A stretch of 47,954 nt of DNA from an uncultured Eubacteriales bacterium (GCA_902789795.1 CADAPM010000017.1:1-47954); one strand, 5' to 3'; positions 1-8,651 are shown, counted from the stretch's first letter. Made by a program: numbers and translations. The notes: a model not told the origin generated them from the letters alone.

Positions 1-19
1 TCTCTTTGCCATTCACCAC
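1..19 (-). CDS. 5' end of a gene leaving the window
   Basis: Only the start is visible. On the minus strand AGGAGG (25-30) lies 5 nt before a GTG at 19-17, followed in frame by a second GTG at 16-14, and the frame V-V-N-G-K-E runs off the left edge. A well-formed promoter sits at 47-75. The same frame is open upstream to about position 243, so the true start could lie further right, although no ATG with a ribosome site is seen there. Product unknown. Confidence 0.4.
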
Positions 20-243
20 GGTGCCCTCCTTTCGTTTTTCACGATAAGTATACACCGTTTTGAATGCTAAATCAAGTTTTAGTTGATACAAAATACTACA
101 GTGTAACCGTACAAATTTGATCCAATCATCATAGACTTCATAGCGGACGTTTACATTCAAGGCGCGCTGCAAATCGCACCCACAAAGATATCCAAACTGC
201 TCCTTTCCTTTATTTGTCAGCTTTAAAAGAACCCAAAAATAGA
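20..243 (-). other. Open frame upstream of the edge gene; possible remnant
   Basis: This AT-rich stretch stays open on the minus strand in the same frame as the edge gene and reads as plausible protein (for example LTNKGKEQFGYLCGC). It has no ATG start, it begins at the hairpin of the repeat element at 245-340, and a strong promoter lies within it. It could be the 5'-truncated body of a gene cut by the repeat, or non-coding sequence that is open by chance. Confidence 0.22.
47..75 (-). promoter_or_regulatory. Sigma-A promoter for the left-edge gene
   Basis: Minus strand TTGATT (70-75), 17-bp spacer, TATACT (47-52). Transcription would begin about 40, roughly 20 nt before the GTG start at 19, which fits the AGGAGG at 25-30. 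Confidence 0.6.
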
Positions 244-244
244 T

Positions 245-340
245 CGAATCCCGGCGTCGCGCGTCGGGATTCGCACCTGAACTTATCACTTATCTCTTAT
301 CACTTATCACTGATATAACCACTTATCTCTTATCACCGAT
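245..340. repeat. Heptamer element E1 (right half only)
   Basis: A 9-bp hairpin (245-253 with 265-273) is followed by CACCTGAACT and an array of 7-bp units of the type CTTATCA, repeated to about 340 with one interruption. The order hairpin, CCTGAACT, array matches the right side of elements E2 and E5. No matching left array is present, so this is a half element. Confidence 0.75.
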
Positions 341-525
341 CTGTTTTCAACGGTTTTGTGAGTCTCTGTGATTATTAGAGTGGGTATTACCTGGACCTTT
401 GCGTTATTAGGAAAACAACAAACCCATATTTTGTAATGATTTAACCGCGGAAGCAGAATACCCTCGTCCGCCAGGCCGGCAATTGATACGTGATCCACTG
501 TGGGACGAATGGTTTTTGTTTGCAT
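307..525 (-). CDS. Small hypothetical ORF, possibly a remnant
   Basis: A 72-residue frame (MQTKTIRPTVDHVSIAGLA...). No convincing ribosome site precedes the ATG and a stop codon lies immediately before it. Its last dozen codons (ENRSVIRDKWLYQ) are encoded by heptamer units of element E1, which also supply the stop. No family is recognised. It may be a decayed gene tail rather than an expressed protein. Confidence 0.25.
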   Translation of the reverse strand: MQTKTIRPTVDHVSIAGLADEGILLPRLNHYKIWVCCFPNNAKVQVIPTLIITETHKTVENRSVIRDKWLYQ

Positions 526-567
526 TTATAACCGGGAGCAATGGAGAACCTGTAAAAGTATAAAGAA

Positions 568-593
568 CAGGGGCTGCCTTATAGCAGCCCCTG
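568..593 (-). terminator. Intrinsic terminator of the LRR gene
   Basis: A 10-bp stem, CAGGGGCTGC pairing with GCAGCCCCTG around a 6-nt loop, is followed on the minus strand by a T-rich tail. It lies 18 nt past the stop codon of the LRR gene. Confidence 0.75.
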
Positions 594-611
594 ATGGGTG
601 TTGGGGATGTG

Positions 612-3600
612 TCAGCCGTTGAAGCCTTCGACCAGTTTCATGATGTTGGTATAACCGGCAGCTTCCAGGGCGTCATAGGCATCAGCGTTATAATCCACCA
701 GCAGGATGGTACCCGCGGGGAAGGCGTTGGCGCCGAAGGACGTGCAGTTGTTCGGGATGCGGATGTACTGAAGGCCGGTGCAGCCGGAGAAGGCGTTGGC
801 GCCGATGGACTGCACGTTGTCCGTCAGCCAGATATAAGAGGCGGCGATGCCGCTGAAGGCTTCGCTCTCAATGGTGGTGAGGTCGGCGGGCGTGACGAAG
901 CCGGGCTCCACCGCCGGCAGGAAGGTGCCAAAGAAGTCGCTGACATCCACGTCGGTCACACTCGCGGGCACGGTGACGCGGATGAGCTCATCTTTGTCTT
1001 TCTGCCAGTTATGGACGAAGAAGACCTCGTTCTTCGTGGCAGTACCGGCGGGGATATTGATCTTCCGGAGGGCGCTGTTCATGAAGGCGTATTCGCCGAT
1101 GGACGTCAGTCCGTCATAGAGCGTGATCTCCTGGATGCCGGTGCTCTCAAAGGCGCTCGGGCCAATGATTTTCAGGGTGGACGGGAGTGTGACATCGGTC
1201 AGGGCACCGGATTGCATGAACGCCGCATTACCGATGCGGGTGAGGCCTTCGGGCAGGGTGACGGAGGTCAGGGCTTCGCAGGAATTGAAAGCATAGTTGC
1301 CGATGCCGGTCACGCCGCTTTCGACGACCACGGTATGGATATCGGCGGAAGTGTCTTTCCAGGGCGCTCCGGTGTTCCAGTCGTAATCAAACATATCCCC
1401 GGTGCCGGAGATGGTCAGGGTGCCGTCGTTCAGGGCCCAGGTCAGGTTGAGGCCGCAAGTGCCGGGGGCGGGAACGAGGTGCAGCCAGGCAACGAACTGG
1501 CCCGCTTTGATGCTGGTGTCTTCGCAGGCGGCGACGATCCTCACGCGATAGTCGCCGGGGGTAAGGGTCAGCTGGTCCAGAATATTGACGGACGAAGCGG
1601 TGCCGAGACGGGAGTCTGCGAAGTAGTTTTCCCAAGCGTAGTCGTTGTCGTCGTAGCCATCCAAACCGGTGTGGGAGCCGTATTCCACGTAGGAGCCGTC
1701 TTCCGTGAAACGGACGAGATCCATATTGAAGCTGCCATTGACTTTTTGCACCACATACCCGATCCCATCAGCGTCCGCGCAGGATGCGGAAAGGGTCATG
1801 GGATCCGCCAGGGCCACTGTCTGCAGGGTGTTCCGCGTCAAGGCCCGGCCATTCAGGGAAACGGCAGGCACGGCCAGTTCTGCGGAGGGCAGCAGGGTCA
1901 CTTCACCGCTGTTGACCCAGTACCAATAGCCGCTGAAACGGGCCCAGCAGTCGATCTCATACCGGCCAAACTCGCTGTTTTCTGCTTCGAGGGTGACGGT
2001 GGATCCATCATGATACTCGTCCGGGCGTCCGCCGCCCAGCCCCTCATAGATGGCATGGTATGCGATGGCTTCTGCGCCTTCGACGGTCAGGGTGACCTGG
2101 CCGGACACGCCCTCCGTGGTGTTGAAGGTCATGGTGTTGGTGTGCGTCGGTTCTGGCTCGGGGTCTTCACGGGTGACTGTGAGGACGGCCTGATTGCCGT
2201 AGGCCCAGGTCTGCGCAGAGCCCTCTTCGGACTCCAGGCGCTTGCCGGTCGCGGTGATCTTATAATTGTTCCCATCTATGAACCATCCGGGCACGGTGAG
2301 AGTTCCGCCATTGTTGACGGAACCACTATAAAGCTCGTTTCCTTCGCCATTATTCATGATCCCTTCGACCGAGACTTCGATCTTGTCGGTGTCTTCGGAG
2401 CCGGTCACGGTGATGGCCATGTCCTGATGGCTCGTGCCGGGGGCCACGGTGATGGTCGGAGCAGGGAGAACGGGAGAATCGGTGATGGTCAGCGTGATTC
2501 TTTTATTATCCGGGCTGGTCCAGCGATCGCTGCTCACGCCGAAGCTGAGGTAATATGTACCGAGGGGCAGATTATAACTGGTAAGGTCGATCACGCCGTT
2601 GCTCGATTCAGCATAAGCGAGCGTGTCTTCACTGCCATCTTCAAGCTCCTTGAGGACTGTACATGTGAAAGCGGTGGCGTTATCACACTCCACGGTGAAG
2701 ATCGGCGATTCGCCATCAGTAATGATCCATGCGCTGTCCACATAATTTCCATTATAGTAAATGGCGGGGACATCGAGCAAAGGAAATACGGTTATGATCT
2801 TTGTGACGGGCTTGGACCATACGCCGTTCACGCGGCCATAGAAGGTATATTCATTTCTTCCTGCATCGGCATAAAGCCTGCCGAAGGACTCGTAGCCGCC
2901 GGAAAGACTGGATCCGTTTACGTCATCGGTTTGCTCACTATAGACCCACCAGGCCAACGCGACATTGTCGACCCCGGAGATGGAATAGGTCAGGTTATCC
3001 AATTCGCTGTCGCCATAATCATACTCGGTCTTTGTTGCAGACAGTTCGACGGTGATCGTGGGCAGCTCAGCGTCCTCCAGGGTGAATTCATAGATGGCAG
3101 TCTCGCTGTCCGCGATGGTTTCAGAAGGCTGTTCGCCATAATACCATGTATAAGCCTTGATGCGGATCTGGTAGGTGCCGGGAGTCTGGAAGTGATAACC
3201 CTCAAGCTGGACGGCATCGCGTGCTATGTAGGGGTCATAATCACTGATGCCAAAGCTTTCCAGGGGTTCGAAATTGCCGCTGTCATCGACGAGGCCTACC
3301 ATCAGGCTGACCCGCTCGGTACCCTCGGCGCAATGGTAATCGAAGCCTACATCCCTGCCGATGGTACCGCCGGTGTTTACATTGGCGATGACCGGGGTGG
3401 GGAGCTGGGAATCGGGGTGGCTGTTATAGAAGATCGTGGCGGAGGTGAGGGAATCGTTACCTTCTCCAATCGTGATCGCGTTCCATTGCGCTTCGGTACC
3501 GGGGTAATAGACATCTGTCAAACGCCAGCAGTTGTTGAAAGCATTGTTGCCGATGGTGGCCAGAGACGCCGGCAGCGGTACGCCGGTGAGTGATTCGAAG

Positions 3601-4601
3601 GCGCTGAAAGCCCAATCACCGATACTGGTCACACCATTATCGATGACGACATGGGTGATAACAGGGGCATATTTGAACCAGGGCGCTCCGCCGTAGTCGT
3701 TATAATTTTCCATCGGGCCTGTGCCGGAGATGGTCAGCGTGTTGCCGCTGTAAGCCCAGGTCAGATGCTCGCCGCAGGTCCCGCTGTCAGAAAAAACATA
3801 GTCTCCGTCCGTGCAGTGCCAGGGGGAGCTGAACAGGCAGCCATTATATTCGCCGATGTCGATGTTGGGAACAGAGGCCGCGGGACCACGGTAGTTGATA
3901 GTGCAGGTCGGAACTTCCGCAAATGCGAAGCCGCTGACACTGATGAGGCCCGCGGGAAGGGAAATCTCTGTAAGATTGCTGCAGAGATAGAAAGTATCCG
4001 TGTCGATTGCCGTCACACCATCAGGCACATAGATCTCTGCCAGGGACATACATTGCGCGAAAGCGCCTTCGCCGATCACAGTCAGGTGTTCCGGCAGCGT
4101 GATATGCTGCAGGAGCGACTGGAGAAAAGCGTTTTTACCGATCTCGGTCACAGAGTCTGGTACGGTATAGGTGGGATACTGTGCGGCACTGCGGCCGGAA
4201 GGATAGTATATCAGCGTTGTGCAATCTTTATTGAAGAGAACGCCGTCTATGGACGCATAAGCTTCATTGGCTGCGGCAACGTTGACAGCGCTGATAGGAA
4301 CCTGACTGAACGCGTCGCGTCCGATCCGGGTCACGGAAGCGGGGATGGTGACGGTTTCGACGCTATCGCAGAACATGAAGGCTTGATCCTCGATCGCCGT
4401 GACCGGGTTGCCGTCCAGCGTATCGGGGACCATTACGTCAGTGGCCGAACCGGTGTACTTGGTGATGGCGGCGGAGCCGTCGTTGACGGTATATTCAAAG
4501 TCGGCAGCCGGCGTCGCCTCCGCATTCGCAATGCCCGAGCTGAATGCAATAAGGGCGAGGAGCAGCGTGAGGATGGCGAGCCAGTACAGATTTCTTTTCA
4601 T
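612..4601 (-). CDS. Secreted BspA-type leucine-rich-repeat surface protein
   Basis: A 1329-residue extracellular protein. A Sec signal peptide ends near ANA (residues 25-27). Three groups of LRR_5 (BspA/TpLRR) repeats are visible: about 45-235, 290-385 and 1050-1300, with the recurring pattern 'I..AF..C..L..V.IP..V..IG..AF'. The middle third (about 400-1030) looks like Ig-like beta-sandwich sequence. Paired 'GTCG..LTW......LTISGTG.M' stretches introduce the second and third LRR blocks, which suggests internal duplication. No LPXTG, SLH or other anchor is visible at the C-terminus. GGAGG lies 9 nt before the ATG. BspA-type proteins are typically adhesins; the binding partner here is unknown. 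Confidence 0.88.
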   Translation of the reverse strand: MKRNLYWLAILTLLLALIAFSSGIANAEATPAADFEYTVNDGSAAITKYTGSATDVMVPDTLDGNPVTAIEDQAFMFCDSVETVTIPASVTRIGRDAFSQVPISAVNVAAANEAYASIDGVLFNKDCTTLIYYPSGRSAAQYPTYTVPDSVTEIGKNAFLQSLLQHITLPEHLTVIGEGAFAQCMSLAEIYVPDGVTAIDTDTFYLCSNLTEISLPAGLISVSGFAFAEVPTCTINYRGPAASVPNIDIGEYNGCLFSSPWHCTDGDYVFSDSGTCGEHLTWAYSGNTLTISGTGPMENYNDYGGAPWFKYAPVITHVVIDNGVTSIGDWAFSAFESLTGVPLPASLATIGNNAFNNCWRLTDVYYPGTEAQWNAITIGEGNDSLTSATIFYNSHPDSQLPTPVIANVNTGGTIGRDVGFDYHCAEGTERVSLMVGLVDDSGNFEPLESFGISDYDPYIARDAVQLEGYHFQTPGTYQIRIKAYTWYYGEQPSETIADSETAIYEFTLEDAELPTITVELSATKTEYDYGDSELDNLTYSISGVDNVALAWWVYSEQTDDVNGSSLSGGYESFGRLYADAGRNEYTFYGRVNGVWSKPVTKIITVFPLLDVPAIYYNGNYVDSAWIITDGESPIFTVECDNATAFTCTVLKELEDGSEDTLAYAESSNGVIDLTSYNLPLGTYYLSFGVSSDRWTSPDNKRITLTITDSPVLPAPTITVAPGTSHQDMAITVTGSEDTDKIEVSVEGIMNNGEGNELYSGSVNNGGTLTVPGWFIDGNNYKITATGKRLESEEGSAQTWAYGNQAVLTVTREDPEPEPTHTNTMTFNTTEGVSGQVTLTVEGAEAIAYHAIYEGLGGGRPDEYHDGSTVTLEAENSEFGRYEIDCWARFSGYWYWVNSGEVTLLPSAELAVPAVSLNGRALTRNTLQTVALADPMTLSASCADADGIGYVVQKVNGSFNMDLVRFTEDGSYVEYGSHTGLDGYDDNDYAWENYFADSRLGTASSVNILDQLTLTPGDYRVRIVAACEDTSIKAGQFVAWLHLVPAPGTCGLNLTWALNDGTLTISGTGDMFDYDWNTGAPWKDTSADIHTVVVESGVTGIGNYAFNSCEALTSVTLPEGLTRIGNAAFMQSGALTDVTLPSTLKIIGPSAFESTGIQEITLYDGLTSIGEYAFMNSALRKINIPAGTATKNEVFFVHNWQKDKDELIRVTVPASVTDVDVSDFFGTFLPAVEPGFVTPADLTTIESEAFSGIAASYIWLTDNVQSIGANAFSGCTGLQYIRIPNNCTSFGANAFPAGTILLVDYNADAYDALEAAGYTNIMKLVEGFNG

Positions 4602-4653
4602 GTTTTCAAACCTCCCGGCGGATGTTATGTGACAAAAATGAACTGCATCATGG

Positions 4654-4683
4654 ATTATATCTTTTTTTATGCAGCACTGTCAA
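4654..4683 (-). promoter_or_regulatory. Sigma-A promoter of the LRR gene
   Basis: Minus strand TTGACA (4678-4683), 18-bp spacer, consensus TATAAT (4654-4659). The 5' leader would be about 45 nt, ending at the GGGAGG ribosome site of the LRR gene. Confidence 0.75.
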
Positions 4684-4717
4684 CGGAAACAAGGCAATTT
4701 TTCAGCGTTTTTGAAAG

Positions 4718-4739
4718 AAAATGATAGGAAAATGATAGG
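4718..4739. repeat. Two tandem 11-bp direct repeats, possible operator
   Basis: AAAATGATAGG occurs twice head to tail (4718-4728 and 4729-4739), with a degraded third copy near 4751. The 11-bp pitch is about one helical turn. The pair lies 35 bp upstream of the LRR -35 box and 33 bp upstream of the -35 box of the divergent promoter at 4772, so it could serve either. Confidence 0.4.
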
Positions 4740-4771
4740 GCTTTGAACGTGTTTTGATAGCGTTTTGCACC

Positions 4772-4800
4772 TTTACAGGGAAAACGGGGGATGATATGAT
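4772..4800 (+). promoter_or_regulatory. Sigma-A promoter of a candidate small RNA
   Basis: TTTACA (4772-4777), 17-bp spacer, TATGAT (4795-4800). It faces the phage island and is followed within about 60 nt by an intrinsic terminator. Confidence 0.6.
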
Positions 4801-4805
4801 TATAG

Positions 4806-4862
4806 TGCCCCGAAGGAACGGGGACGAAAAAGCGCTTCGGCTATCGCCGGTGCGCTTTTTTG
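4806..4862 (+). ncRNA. Candidate small RNA of about 55 nt
   Basis: Starting about 6 nt after the -10 box, the transcript would fold as a small hairpin (CCCCG, 6-nt loop, CGGGG at 4808-4823) and a second hairpin that is itself a terminator (4827-4861). No start codon with a ribosome site lies inside. It is either a free-standing small RNA or a terminated leader of the phage island. No known family is recognised. Confidence 0.4.
4827..4861 (+). terminator. Intrinsic terminator
   Basis: AAAAAGCGC (4827-4835) pairs with GCGCTTTTT (4852-4860), with an inner CGGC/GCCG stem. The A-tract and T-tract make it able to work in both directions. Confidence 0.7.
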
Positions 4863-4865
4863 ATT

Positions 4866-5035
4866 AGAGTGGAGAGTGGAGAGTGGAGTGTGGAGTTGCG
4901 GAAGAAACTGCGCGAAACGCAGTTTTAACCATATCGCCTGCCACAGGCAGGCCGTAACGATCATACAAATGCCATAGCGAAGCGGCGGCATTTGCACCTG
5001 AACTCCTCACTTCACTCTCCACTCTTCACACTTAT
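4866..5035. repeat. Heptamer element E2 (complete)
   Basis: The left array has units of GGAGAGT (4866-4893), then GTTGCGG, two or more hairpins in the core (for example AACTGCG with CGCAGTT), then CACCTGAACT and a right array of CTCCACT-type units (5003-5034) complementary to the left array. It immediately precedes the first phage gene. Confidence 0.75.
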
Positions 5036-5050
5036 CGAAAGGTGGTTTTT

Positions 5051-5290
5051 ATGATCGAAGAAAACATGAACGATGGTGTTGCCCGCGCGTCTCCCGGGGC
5101 GGCGGCGAAGGAGATGGCGATGGAGGCGCTTTCCCGGGTCGGGGCGCTGATCGCGAGCCCGGAAACGGACCCGCGGGTGCTCCTGCAGGCGGCGAAGCTG
5201 GTGCTGTCCGTGGCCGGGCAGGAGGACGCGGGGACGGACGCCGGCGGGTTTGAGCTGAGGTTCACGGGAGGCGCGGATGGCGACGTTTGA
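5051..5290 (+). CDS. Small phage protein, possible terminase small subunit
   Basis: A 79-residue, mostly helical acidic protein. AAAGGTGG lies 5 nt before the ATG; the in-frame GTG at 5042 falls inside that ribosome site and is less likely. Its 3' end overlaps the large terminase start by 14 bp, the usual position of a small terminase subunit. No helix-turn-helix is obvious and the length is short for TerS, so the role rests on position alone. Confidence 0.5.
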   Translation: MIEENMNDGVARASPGAAAKEMAMEALSRVGALIASPETDPRVLLQAAKLVLSVAGQEDAGTDAGGFELRFTGGADGDV

Positions 5291-6560
5291 GGTGGATCTC
5301 ACGGGCATCAATCCCGTGTACCGGCCCTATCTCGCGGACGGGCACCGGTATCAGCTGTACTTTGGCGGGTCTTCCTCGGGGAAGAGCTGCTTCCTGGCGA
5401 CGCGGGCGGTGCTGGACGCGCTGAGCGGGCGGAACATCCTGGTGGTGCGCAAGGTGCAGCGGACGCTGCACGCCTCCTGCTGGAACGAGGTCATGAAGGC
5501 GATGCGGCGGCTCGGCGCGCAGGCGCTGTTCAGGATCAGCCGCAGCGAAATGACGCTGACGGTGGTGAAGACCGGCGCGCAGATCCTGTTCGCGGGGCTG
5601 GACGACGTGGAAAAGATCAAGTCCATCACGCCGCAGACCGGCGCGCTGACGGACATCTGGATCGAGGAAGCGACGGAGTGCAGCCGGGACGACTTCAAGC
5701 AGCTGGACAAGCGCCTGCGCGGGCAGAGCGCCTTCAAAAAGCGGGTGACGCTGTCCTTCAACCCCACATGGAAGGACCACTGGATCTTCCGGGAGTTCTT
5801 CGGCGGCTGGGCGGAGGAAGGGCAGGAGCCCGGGGAGCGCCCGGGCGTGCGGGTCGAGCCGGGGCGGAGCTATCAGGACAGGAGCCTGAGCATCCTGCGC
5901 ACGACGTACCTGGACAACCGCTTTCTGACCGAGGACGACCGGCGCGCGCTGGAGGAGGAGAAGGCCGGGTATTACTGCACGGTGTACACTTTGGGCCAGT
6001 GGGGGACCCGCGGGGACGCGGTCTTTACCGACTGGCGGAGCGCGGACTTTCGGGCGGAGCCGCCGCCGGAGGGGCTGCGCGTTTTTTATGGGCTGGACTT
6101 CGGGTTCGCCCACGATCCCAGCGCGGCGGTACGATGCCTGCTGGACCGGGAGCATCGGCGCATCTATGTGACGGATACCTTCTCTGAGACGGGGCTGGTG
6201 ATCTGGCAGCTGGCGGAGAGGCTCAAAGCCTTTGCCGGACGGGCGAAGGTGACCTGCGATTCCGCCGACCCGCGGTGCATCGCGGAGCTGCGGGCGCTGG
6301 GCGTCCTGGCGGCCCCGGCGAAGAAGGGGCCGGACAGCCTGCTGCACGGCATCCAGTGGCTGCAGGGGTACAGGATCATCGTGAACCGGGACTGTGAGGA
6401 AATGATCCGCGAGATGAGCGGGTACTGCTGGAAGGAGGGCAGCCCGCCCCAGCCGAGGCCGGGGAACGATCACCTGATCGACGCGCTGAGATACGCGCTG
6501 GAGAGCGAGCAGCGGCCGCGCAAGGCGGTGCTCAAAAAGAAACGGGAGGTGGGACTATGA
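5277..6560 (+). CDS. terL: Phage terminase large subunit (PBSX/Terminase_3 type)
   Basis: A 427-residue packaging motor that cuts concatemeric DNA and drives it into the procapsid. ATPase half: Walker A GGSSSGKS (30-37), Walker B LTDIWIEE (124-131) and coupling motif SFNP (160-163). Nuclease half: first acidic residue in GLDFGFAHDP (D274), second near D328/D331 in CDSADP, and the terminal metal site NDHLIDALRYA (D398/D402). All expected motifs are intact and the length is normal. GGGAGG precedes the ATG inside the upstream gene. The stop overlaps the portal start by 4 bp. An intact motor in an otherwise stripped prophage is notable. Confidence 0.92.
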   Translation: MATFEVDLTGINPVYRPYLADGHRYQLYFGGSSSGKSCFLATRAVLDALSGRNILVVRKVQRTLHASCWNEVMKAMRRLGAQALFRISRSEMTLTVVKTGAQILFAGLDDVEKIKSITPQTGALTDIWIEEATECSRDDFKQLDKRLRGQSAFKKRVTLSFNPTWKDHWIFREFFGGWAEEGQEPGERPGVRVEPGRSYQDRSLSILRTTYLDNRFLTEDDRRALEEEKAGYYCTVYTLGQWGTRGDAVFTDWRSADFRAEPPPEGLRVFYGLDFGFAHDPSAAVRCLLDREHRRIYVTDTFSETGLVIWQLAERLKAFAGRAKVTCDSADPRCIAELRALGVLAAPAKKGPDSLLHGIQWLQGYRIIVNRDCEEMIREMSGYCWKEGSPPQPRPGNDHLIDALRYALESEQRPRKAVLKKKREVGL

Positions 6561-7798
6561 TCACGATCAGCCGGGAGCTGATCCAGGACGGCATCGGGGT
6601 AGACATCCTGACGGCGTGCCTGAAGCGGCACGACGCGCTGCTGCCTGAGCTGCAGCGGCTGCGCGCCTACTATGAAGGGAAGAATCCCGGCATCCTGGAA
6701 CGGACCGAGGGCGAGGCGGGGCAGACGCGGATCCCGCACCCCTTCGGGCGGTACATCGCGCTGACGGCGGCGGGCTACCTGACGGGGCGGCCCATCCGCT
6801 ATGAAGCGCCGGGCCAGGAGCGGGCGCTGGAGGCGATGGCGCGGAGCTTCAAGGAGAACGCCATGGACAGCGTGGACGCGGAGCTGGCGGTGCAGGCGGC
6901 TGTGTACGGCAAGGGCGTGGAGCGCATCTATACGGACCGGCAGGGGCGGGTCCGCAGCGTCACGGTGAGCCCGGAGGACGGGTTCATTGTATATGATGAC
7001 ACGGTGGCGCACGAGCCGCTGTTCGGCCTCTGCCTCTCGCGCCTGACGAAGCCGGACGGGACGGAGGACGGCGTACAGCTGGAGGTGCTGACTGCCGACG
7101 AGACCCTGACCTACCGGCTCAGGGACAGCCGCACGGTCACGGATGGCATGCTGGTCAAACGAGAGCGGCACTATTTCGGGCAGCCGCCGCTGATCGAGTA
7201 CTGGAACAACTGCGACGAGACGGGCGATTTCGCGGCGGTGCTGCCGCTGATCGACGGCTACGACGTGCTGGAGACCGAGCGCGTGCGGGACAAGGAGACC
7301 TTTGCGGACAGCCTGCTGGTGCTGACCGGCTGCCAGCTGGAGCAGGGCTGGCACACGCGCACGGTCACGGGGCCCGACGGCGAGCCGGTGGAGGAGCGCG
7401 TGCCGGACGAGGACCCGGCGCGGAGGCTCAGGCGGGAGCGGTGCCTCTCCCTGCCGGACAGCGAGGCCAGCGCCCAATACCTGACCCACAGCCTGCACGA
7501 GGCGGACACGGAGGTGCTGCGGGCGGCGCTCCGGGAGGATATCCACAAGTTTTCCTTCGTGCCGGATCTCTCCGACAGGGAGTTTGCCCAGAACCAGAGC
7601 GGCGTCGCAATGAAGTACAAGCTCATGGGCCTGGAGCGCATGGCGTCGGTCAAGGAGCGCTGGTTCCGCGAGGGGCTGCGCGTCCGGCTGCAGATCTACG
7701 CGCGGATGCTCGCCCTCTCCGGGGAGGAGGCGGTGGAGCCGGAGAAGATCGAGGCGGTGTTTGAGCGAGCGGATGAGGAAGTAGGAGGTAGGAAGTAG
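6557..7798 (+). CDS. Phage portal protein, SPP1 gp6-like, 3' end replaced by repeat
   Basis: A 413-residue portal forming the DNA entry ring at one capsid vertex. The family hallmark SGVAMKYKLMGLE lies about 75 residues before the end, preceded by the long helical stem region. The last codons (EEVGGRK, stop) are encoded by the AAGTAGG heptamers of element E3, and the length is somewhat below that of most gp6-like portals, so the native C-terminus has probably been trimmed by the repeat. It directly follows terL (ATGA overlap). An SPP1 gp7-like minor head gene would normally follow and is missing. Confidence 0.88.
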   Translation: MITISRELIQDGIGVDILTACLKRHDALLPELQRLRAYYEGKNPGILERTEGEAGQTRIPHPFGRYIALTAAGYLTGRPIRYEAPGQERALEAMARSFKENAMDSVDAELAVQAAVYGKGVERIYTDRQGRVRSVTVSPEDGFIVYDDTVAHEPLFGLCLSRLTKPDGTEDGVQLEVLTADETLTYRLRDSRTVTDGMLVKRERHYFGQPPLIEYWNNCDETGDFAAVLPLIDGYDVLETERVRDKETFADSLLVLTGCQLEQGWHTRTVTGPDGEPVEERVPDEDPARRLRRERCLSLPDSEASAQYLTHSLHEADTEVLRAALREDIHKFSFVPDLSDREFAQNQSGVAMKYKLMGLERMASVKERWFREGLRVRLQIYARMLALSGEEAVEPEKIEAVFERADEEVGGRK

Positions 7799-7845
7799 GA
7801 GGTAGGAAGTAAATAATGTTCCGGCTTTGCCGGGGTTGCGGAGGT
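7777..7845. repeat. Heptamer element E3 (left half)
   Basis: Five units of GGAAGTA/GGAGGTA (7777-7812) overlap the end of the portal gene, followed by a short hairpin (CCGGC with GCCGG, 7821-7832) and GGGTTGCGG. No complementary right array follows; the next feature is the promoter of the inserted gene at 7929. Confidence 0.65.
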
Positions 7846-7879
7846 GGCGGGGATATGATAGAATCGTGGCGCAGGGAGT

Positions 7880-7909
7880 TTGACAGTCAATATGTACGTG
7901 CTCTATGCG
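7880..7909 (+). promoter_or_regulatory. Promoter of the moron gene
   Basis: TTGACA (7880-7885), 18-bp spacer, TATGCG (7904-7909). The predicted start near 7916 leaves only a short leader containing the GGGAGG ribosome site. The -10 box is weak. Confidence 0.45.
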
Positions 7910-7928
7910 CTGACGGGAGGTAGCCACC

Positions 7929-8651
7929 ATGAGTATAGCCGCACTCATCGCTTCTTTGCTCATTGCGCTCGGCGCCCTGGTATCGCCGCTGACCACCCCG
8001 GTCGCGCCGGAGGCTGCCGCGCCCGCACCGACCGCCGAGCCGTGGACAGGGGACGGGCACTGGTACACCTTCCAGTATGTGCCGTCCGGCTTGCTCGATT
8101 CGACAGGGCGGCATTTTAAGGCCCTGGAATTGCCGTATTTCATCGCCAATGAAGAGGGCGTGGCCATCGGCAAGCTCAAGGGCGCAAGCACAAATATCAA
8201 GCTGTGTACCCGGGACCCGGAAGAGCGCGTGATCTGGGTGCGCACGGAGGATTTCTGGGGCACGTTCGTACGCACCGGCGTTGAGCTGCCCGTGCCCGGG
8301 CCGGACAACTGCGACCTGGGGATCGGTACTGAGTCGGCAACGTATTACCTATCTGACCGTGCGAGATTCGAACTGGAGGCCCTGGCGGAGAAGCTGGAGA
8401 CCTCCGGGGAGCCCTTCACGGCCGTTCCGGAAACGCTGGGGCCGACCTTTGCTTATTTCTTCCGCGATATGCCCTGGCTGGGGTATTGGCCCTTCCTGAC
8501 GCTGGAGTGGCTTGAGGGCCGGCCGGGGCTGACGCAATGGGGCACTGATCCGCAGACCGGAGGCGTGATACCGCAGCGCTTCGTCCCGATGGATTCCAGG
8601 AGCACATTGCTCTGGGAGTGCGTCAGGGCCATCGGCAGTGAGCAGGAGTAA
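7929..8651 (+). CDS. Secreted or membrane-anchored protein, phage moron-like
   Basis: A 240-residue protein with an N-terminal hydrophobic segment (residues 4-19) followed by an Ala/Pro-rich linker to about residue 38, then a soluble domain rich in Trp and Phe. No family is recognised and nothing suggests a virion role. It has its own promoter (7880-7909), a GGGAGG ribosome site 8 nt before the ATG, and its own 12-bp-stem terminator (8678-8718), inside a phage operon. That self-contained layout is the signature of a moron, a lysogenic-conversion cargo gene. The function could be cell-surface modification or exclusion, but this is inference. Confidence 0.7.
   Translation: MSIAALIASLLIALGALVSPLTTPVAPEAAAPAPTAEPWTGDGHWYTFQYVPSGLLDSTGRHFKALELPYFIANEEGVAIGKLKGASTNIKLCTRDPEERVIWVRTEDFWGTFVRTGVELPVPGPDNCDLGIGTESATYYLSDRARFELEALAEKLETSGEPFTAVPETLGPTFAYFFRDMPWLGYWPFLTLEWLEGRPGLTQWGTDPQTGGVIPQRFVPMDSRSTLLWECVRAIGSEQE

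Noticed and set aside
594-3593. A 999-residue plus-strand reading frame opposite the LRR gene
   Set aside because: It is the antisense shadow of a GC-biased coding region: low-complexity Gly/Asp/Val composition, no ribosome site, no family pattern.
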